A DNA stretch of 44,735 bases from Roseburia sp. AF12-17LB. GTDB lineage: Bacteria; Bacillota; Clostridia; Lachnospirales; Lachnospiraceae. This document shows, one piece after another, positions 40,215 through 44,735 of the stretch. Where the stretch lies: the NCBI RefSeq assembly GCF_003479605.1, contig NZ_QUHR01000004.1, positions 210,258-254,992 of the forward strand. Reading direction: 5' to 3'. Position 1 is the first letter of the stretch. Every line of letters begins with the position of its first letter. The position numbers were made by a program, and so were the translations under genes. The notes under the pieces are model-generated. The model ran no database searches, was not told the origin of the DNA, and saw only the letters and a list, made by a program, of their open reading frames with translations.

Positions 40215-41105
40215 ATGTTTTGTACAAAATGTGGAAATGAATTACCGGTAAATGCAAAATTCTGTACCAAATGCGGAACGAAAGTAGAAGCTTTTCAGCC
40301 GGGAGCAATCCAGCCAAATCCGACACCGCAGAAAGCACCGGTAAATCAACCGACTCCGGTACCACAGAGAAACTCAGTACCGCAACAGGCACCGACACAG
40401 CAGCAGACCCCGGTAAGACAGGCAAGTCCGGCACCACAGCCACAACAAAAAAAGAATGAGAAAGTAACAAAAACAAAGAACAGTGAAAAAATATCAAATA
40501 AAAATAAGAATGAAACTGAGAAGAAATCCGGCTCCGGTGCCATGGTATATTTATTAATCGGTGCAGCAGTCATTATTATTATTCTGATTGCAATTATTGT
40601 ATTGTTATTTATCAAGGGCAATCAGCCGGCAAAGCAGGATGATATTACCGATAAGCCGGTGGTTACAACGGAGCAGACCACAGAGACGGAAATGTCTACA
40701 GAGCAGACAGATAGGAAAGATGTAAGCGGACAGCAGGAAGCATCTGAGAAAACTTCCGAAGTAATAAATAAAGAAGATACAACTGGAAATGAGGACATGG
40801 GAACAGACGGAGCAGTTGGAGAAGAGGAAGCAGAATATATTCTTCCGGAGAGTGCCAGCCGATTATTAACGGAAGCTGATTTGGAGAATCTGACCCAGGA
40901 GGACCTCCGGATTGCCAGAAATGAAATCTATGCAAGACATGGAAGAAAATTCTTAGATGAAGGACTGCAGGAATATTTCAATGGAAAATCCTGGTACAAC
41001 GGAACCATTGAACCGGACGATTTCAAAGAAGATATGTTATCGGAAATAGAGAGAACCAATGAGGATACCATCGTGAACTATGAGACGAAGATGGGCTATC
41101 GTTAG
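40215..41105 (+). CDS. zinc-ribbon membrane protein with C-terminal YARHG domain
   Basis: Start at ATG 40215 with AGAGGA just before (the longer frame to 40173 lacks one). The 296-residue protein opens with a double-CxxC zinc ribbon MFCTKCGNELPVNAKFCTKC, then a Pro/Gln-rich linker, a basic stretch, one membrane span at ~113-136, an acidic Thr/Glu-rich stalk and a C-terminal YARHG domain (LRIARNEIYARHGRKF, ~228-290) placed outside the cell. Such proteins are common in gut Clostridia; role unknown, with cell-envelope sensing a guess. Confidence 0.85.
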   Translation: MFCTKCGNELPVNAKFCTKCGTKVEAFQPGAIQPNPTPQKAPVNQPTPVPQRNSVPQQAPTQQQTPVRQASPAPQPQQKKNEKVTKTKNSEKISNKNKNETEKKSGSGAMVYLLIGAAVIIIILIAIIVLLFIKGNQPAKQDDITDKPVVTTEQTTETEMSTEQTDRKDVSGQQEASEKTSEVINKEDTTGNEDMGTDGAVGEEEAEYILPESASRLLTEADLENLTQEDLRIARNEIYARHGRKFLDEGLQEYFNGKSWYNGTIEPDDFKEDMLSEIERTNEDTIVNYETKMGYR

Positions 41106-41145
41106 AAATAACATTCAATGAAACAGGAAAAGGGGTAGAACAGAT

Positions 41146-42642
41146 ATGCCATGTACAACTATTTTAGTAGGGAAAAAAGCTTCTTATAATGGAGCAACCA
41201 TAATTGCACGAAATGATGATTCCGGTGCCGGACATTTTACACCTAAGAAATATGTGGTAATTCATCCGGAAGAACAGCCGACAATCTATCAGTCTGTATT
41301 ATCTCATGTGAAAATAGAATTGCCGGAGCATCCGATGCGTTACACGGCAATGCCGAATGCGGTAGACGGGGAAGGTGTCTGGGCTGCCTGTGGAGTCAAT
41401 GAGGCAAAAGTTGCCATGACTGCAACAGAGACCATAACTTCCAATCCCCGCGTCTTAGGAGCAGATCCTCTGGTGACCTACCATCCGGCAGAAAATGGCA
41501 GGGAAGAGATTATCGGCGGCATTGGAGAAGAGGATATTGTATACATTGTGCTTCCGTACATTCACAGTGCAAGAGAGGGTGTCATTCGCCTGGGCAGTTT
41601 GCTGGAGCAGTATGGAACCTATGAGATGAATGGAATTGCATTTCAGGATAAGGATGAAATCTGGTGGCTTGAGACCATTGGCGGACATCACTGGATGGCA
41701 GGAAGAGTGCCGGATGATGTCTATGTGGTAATGCCAAACCAGCTGGGACTTGACACCTTTGATTTAGAGGATGCCCTTACTACACAGAAGGACTATATGT
41801 GCTCAAAGGATTTGCGGGAATTTATTGAGAAAAATCATCTGAATCTTTCTTTGGATGGCAGCTTAAATCCAAGAGATGCATTTGGTTCCCATGATGATTC
41901 CGATCATGTATACAATACACCAAGAGCCTGGTTTATGGAGCGTTATCTCAACCCACATACCTATAAATGGGATGGGGAGCAGGCTGATTATACGCCGGCA
42001 TCCGATGATATTCCATGGTGCTTAAAACCGGAGAAAAAGGTAACGATCGAAGATGTAAAATATGTATTATCCGCACATTTTCAGGGAACACCGTATGACC
42101 CATATGGTTCTTATGGGGAAAAATCCATGAAAGGCGCATTCCGTTCCATTGGAGTTAACCGGAATGATTTTCTTTCTGTGATTGAAATGCGGCCGGAGCA
42201 GGCGGACATTACCGAAAATACAGGAAGCATCATACAGTGGGTAGCATTTGCATCCAATGTATTTAATGTGTTGGTTCCGTTTTACGGGGAAGTGGAGACA
42301 ACGCCGGAATATTTATCCAATACCACCGGAGAAGTTTCTACAGATAATTTCTACTGGGCAAGCCGTATGATTGCAGCTATGGCAGATGCCTCTTATCACA
42401 GATCCCTTTTTCACATCGAACGCTACCAGATGCATGTGATGGCAAAAGGACGGGAACTGCTGCATACCTATGATGCACTTCTGGCAGAAGAAACGGACGC
42501 AGCAGATAGACAGAAACTGATGCAGCAGGCAAATAATGCGATAGCAGAAATGCTTAAGAAAGAGACACAGGATACTTTGGATAAAGTGCTGTTTGAATTA
42601 AGCAGCCAGATGAAAAATGCATATTCACGTTCAGATGCGTGA
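41146..42642 (+). CDS. C69-family dipeptidase
   Basis: The 498-residue protein matches peptidase family C69 (PepD): N-terminal MPCTTILVGKKAS with nucleophile Cys3, expected to be exposed by N-terminal processing, then ATIIARNDD, IPYIHSAREGVIRLG-like and WWLETIGGHHWMAGRVPDD segments. It hydrolyses dipeptides. No secretion signal, so cytoplasmic. AAAAGGGG lies before ATG 41146. The gene ends 38 bp before the MutS-like gene and probably shares its transcript. Confidence 0.92.
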   Translation: MPCTTILVGKKASYNGATIIARNDDSGAGHFTPKKYVVIHPEEQPTIYQSVLSHVKIELPEHPMRYTAMPNAVDGEGVWAACGVNEAKVAMTATETITSNPRVLGADPLVTYHPAENGREEIIGGIGEEDIVYIVLPYIHSAREGVIRLGSLLEQYGTYEMNGIAFQDKDEIWWLETIGGHHWMAGRVPDDVYVVMPNQLGLDTFDLEDALTTQKDYMCSKDLREFIEKNHLNLSLDGSLNPRDAFGSHDDSDHVYNTPRAWFMERYLNPHTYKWDGEQADYTPASDDIPWCLKPEKKVTIEDVKYVLSAHFQGTPYDPYGSYGEKSMKGAFRSIGVNRNDFLSVIEMRPEQADITENTGSIIQWVAFASNVFNVLVPFYGEVETTPEYLSNTTGEVSTDNFYWASRMIAAMADASYHRSLFHIERYQMHVMAKGRELLHTYDALLAEETDAADRQKLMQQANNAIAEMLKKETQDTLDKVLFELSSQMKNAYSRSDA

Positions 42643-42680
42643 CAGAGAAGGGCACAATAGAGAAAAGGAGCGTAAGTGGA

Positions 42681-44276
42681 ATGCAGACAGATTTTCATTT
42701 ATTATATCCACCGGATTATGACCGGAACAAAGCCGTTCCCATGAAGGATTATAAATTTATCCACGCATTAAAAATTGATGCTATGGTAATACTGATTAAG
42801 GAAAGTTACCGGGGAGTGGCAGACCTTTCACTGGAAAATTTCTTCTCTACAGATGAGCGGGTATTAGAGTATCGTCTGGGCGTAGTAGAAGATCTGGTGG
42901 AAAATCCATCACTTTACGAGGCATTTTGCAAGGCGGTATCCATTATTTATAATATCAATGATATGCGAAGAGTATTAAACAGTGATTTTACGACGGATTC
43001 AGCCCTGCGTTCGGTGCGATATCTTGAAATGTATCAGGAAATTGTAAATCTGTTTGCGGATGCATTGGAAAAAGCAGAGATTCATTCGGAAGGTATGCAG
43101 AATTTCAAAAAAGAAATTCACTCAATCGTAGCAAGCAGCGAGTACCAGAGCCTGAATGAGGAACTTCCGAAAATGGAACTGAACTTCGGGCATATCAAAA
43201 GCGTAACCGTAGGTATTAATCTTGATGGCAATTTAAGACCGAAAGAAGCCGGACTGATTTCTGTCAATGAGGAGCAGTTCCATCCAGGAACTATCATGGA
43301 CCGGCTTTTGAAAAAAGGGAAAAAAGATAAATGGCATCTGATGTCGGCACTCTATCCACTGAGCCGGGTGCTGCACAATGATGAACAGGATGCTATAGAC
43401 TATTCCATGAATGCAGCTTTGCAGACTATTTTTGCAAAGTCGCTGAGGGAGTTTGAACCGCTGGTGCAGAATTATTATCACATTAATACAAATATGTTTA
43501 TTGCTTTATTGGATGATATCCGTTTTCTGACTGCCGGAGTAAAATTTATCCGTTCCATGAAAGAAAAGGGATTTGCCATGTGCAGACCGAAGATTGCATC
43601 CATGCAGGAGAAACGCTGTGAGTTAAAGCATGTATACAATCCCATGCTGGCAGTGAATTCCGTAGAGGAAACAATTGTGTCTAATTCCTTTGAGCTGGAT
43701 GAAAAAGGAAGATTCTATCTGATAACCGGCCCAAATCACGGAGGGAAATCTATTTTTGCCTATTCCATCGGAATGGCGCAGGCGTTATTCCAACTGGGGC
43801 TGTTTGTTCCGGCAGAAGAGGCGGTAATGAGTCCGGTGTCTGGAATATTTACACATTTTCCATCCTCTGATGAGAATAATTATGGAATGGGCAGACTGGA
43901 AAGTGAGTGTGTAAGACTGAGTGAAATCATGAAACAACTGTCAGATACGGATATGCTGTTGATGGATGAATCTTTTTCCAGTACCAGTGGACTTGAGGCA
44001 GGCTACATAGCATCAGAGGTGCTGACCGGAATCGGAATTATCGGCTGCTGTGGCCTTTATGTGACCCATATTCATGATTTGACACAACAGCTGGATACCT
44101 ATAATGAGCATCCGGAGAATAAAGGCAAAATCGATAATCTGGTGGCAATGATGGAAAGTAAAGAAGAGGGTACCCGGAGTTACCGGGTCATCCGGACGAC
44201 ACCGGATGGCTTAAGTTATGCAAGAGATATTGCCAAACGTTATGGTCTGGATTTGGAAGATATTTTAAAAAGATAA
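42681..44276 (+). CDS. MutS-related ATPase without mismatch-recognition domain
   Basis: Start at ATG 42681, after AAAAGGAG, rather than 42639. The 531-residue protein ends in a MutS-type ATPase domain: Walker A GPNHGGKS (350-357), ENNYGMGRLESECVRLSEI, Walker B MLLMDESFSSTSGLEA and the conserved VTHIHDL histidine. The N-terminal half is helical and corresponds to the MutS core/lever rather than to the mismatch-binding domain, which is missing. Such short MutS relatives are widespread in Clostridia and their role, perhaps in recombination or rRNA/DNA structure handling, is not settled. Confidence 0.88.
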   Translation: MQTDFHLLYPPDYDRNKAVPMKDYKFIHALKIDAMVILIKESYRGVADLSLENFFSTDERVLEYRLGVVEDLVENPSLYEAFCKAVSIIYNINDMRRVLNSDFTTDSALRSVRYLEMYQEIVNLFADALEKAEIHSEGMQNFKKEIHSIVASSEYQSLNEELPKMELNFGHIKSVTVGINLDGNLRPKEAGLISVNEEQFHPGTIMDRLLKKGKKDKWHLMSALYPLSRVLHNDEQDAIDYSMNAALQTIFAKSLREFEPLVQNYYHINTNMFIALLDDIRFLTAGVKFIRSMKEKGFAMCRPKIASMQEKRCELKHVYNPMLAVNSVEETIVSNSFELDEKGRFYLITGPNHGGKSIFAYSIGMAQALFQLGLFVPAEEAVMSPVSGIFTHFPSSDENNYGMGRLESECVRLSEIMKQLSDTDMLLMDESFSSTSGLEAGYIASEVLTGIGIIGCCGLYVTHIHDLTQQLDTYNEHPENKGKIDNLVAMMESKEEGTRSYRVIRTTPDGLSYARDIAKRYGLDLEDILKR

Positions 44277-44399
44277 AAGAGAAAATCCGTATCTTACTCC
44301 TGTTATATACGTATACTATTTGTTGGAAGATTGCAACTAAGATAGCAATTGACTAACAGGGCAGGTGAAAACTACAATAGGAGAAAAGGAGGAATTTCT

Positions 44400-44612
44400 A
44401 TGCAGGCATTGTCAAAAGCAACACCAGGTGAAACCTATACCATTCAGTGGATGTTTGGTCAGCCGGAAGTGCTTGATTTCTTGCATAGCCACTCTGTGGA
44501 TGAGGGGGAACGCATACAGCTCATCCAGAAAATGCGTGACTGTGTAATTATTGGGGCAAAAGACAGCAGATTTGCAATGGGAAATGAAATTGCAGACCGA
44601 ATACAGGTGTAG
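44400..44612 (+). CDS. feoA: FeoA-family protein
   Basis: Start at ATG 44400, with AAAGGAGG upstream. The 70-residue protein has the small SH3-like pattern of FeoA: LSKATPGETYTIQWMFGQ at the start and a typical final GNEIADRIQV. FeoA assists the ferrous iron transporter FeoB. Usually feoB or a second feoA follows; here an insertion-sequence end lies ~70 bp downstream, so the operon may be interrupted or continue beyond the window. Confidence 0.8.
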   Translation: MQALSKATPGETYTIQWMFGQPEVLDFLHSHSVDEGERIQLIQKMRDCVIIGAKDSRFAMGNEIADRIQV

Positions 44613-44682
44613 GAAAATCGTATAAACGCGGGAAAATATTTTGTGGGTTATCCGCATAAAAAAAGGGAAGCAGTTCCGATGG

Positions 44683-44735
44683 TGTACCGACCCCTAAAAG
44701 TTAGACCAAAAAATCTAACGATTGGAGGTCGGTAT
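44683..44735 (+). mobile_element. left end of an IS3-family insertion sequence (probable)
   Basis: From 44683 the sequence begins TGTACCGACCCCTAAAAGTT and runs on with AGACC and a GGAGGTC ribosome-like site at the window edge. IS3-family (IS150-type) elements start with TG and commonly have such a CCCCTAAAAGTTAGAC-like terminal repeat a few tens of bases before the orfA start. The transposase gene itself would be outside the window, so this rests on the terminal pattern alone. Confidence 0.6.

Noticed and set aside
39895..40497. 200-codon minus-strand frame across the end of the NhaC gene and the start of the YARHG gene
   Set aside because: It spans the terminator and two clear plus-strand genes; the hydrophobic stretches are the complement of Asn/Lys/Gln-rich coding.

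Overview
The window looks like a piece of a gut Clostridia chromosome, most likely Lachnospiraceae. This rests on AT-rich low-GC Firmicutes coding style, strong AGGAGG-type ribosome sites, an anaerobic (cbi-type) cobalamin pathway, and typical neighbours such as NhaC antiporter, C69 dipeptidase, YARHG and ThrH genes. The assignment is inference from protein character; no marker RNA gene is present.

Region 1 (1-9142) is accessory and partly decayed. It holds a cut-off S24 repressor, unidentified fragments, a Fic-family gene behind four copies of a decamer, an AraC fragment, a VWA-domain gene, a ureohydrolase-like gene whose last 294 bp recur at 6687-6980, a set of small Cys-rich or membrane proteins, a sugar-isomerase-type TIM barrel gene with a clear promoter and operator-like palindrome, two related Cys-rich miniproteins, a broken oxidase remnant, a peptide-deformylase-like gene and a RelE/ParE-type toxin-antitoxin pair on the minus strand.

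Region 2 (9143-25671) is a tight same-strand cluster of sixteen cobalamin genes, preceded by one small gene. Order: cobQ, cobT, cobU, cobS, a short second CobU-like gene, cobC, cbiB, cobD, cbiC, cbiD, cbiF, cbiG, cbiH, a cbiJ-cbiE-cbiT fusion, cbiA and cbiL. Together they cover most steps from precorrin-2/sirohydrochlorin to cobalamin by the oxygen-independent route. Not seen here: a cytosolic cobaltochelatase, a corrinoid adenosyltransferase, and cobalt uptake (cbiMNQO). Many genes overlap by 4-40 bp.

Region 3 (25719-31426) begins with an adenosylcobalamin riboswitch and terminator. Downstream lie a lipoprotein with a CbiK-type chelatase domain plus beta-rich domains (interrupted by a frameshift at a run of ten A), a lipoprotein substrate-binding protein, a FecCD/BtuC-type permease and an ABC ATPase with an unusual C-terminal domain. 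This reads as a B12-repressed uptake system for a metal or corrinoid/tetrapyrrole, with a surface chelatase as its odd component.

Region 4 (31427-44735) is mostly ordinary chromosome: a chemotaxis receptor (minus), a histidine phosphatase, a zinc-ribbon membrane protein (minus), a deletion junction joining two gene fragments (AEC transporter and aminotransferase), thrH, an RsmH-type methyltransferase, an NhaC antiporter, a zinc-ribbon/YARHG protein, a C69 dipeptidase, a MutS-like ATPase and a FeoA protein. The last ~50 bp look like the left end of an IS3-family insertion sequence.
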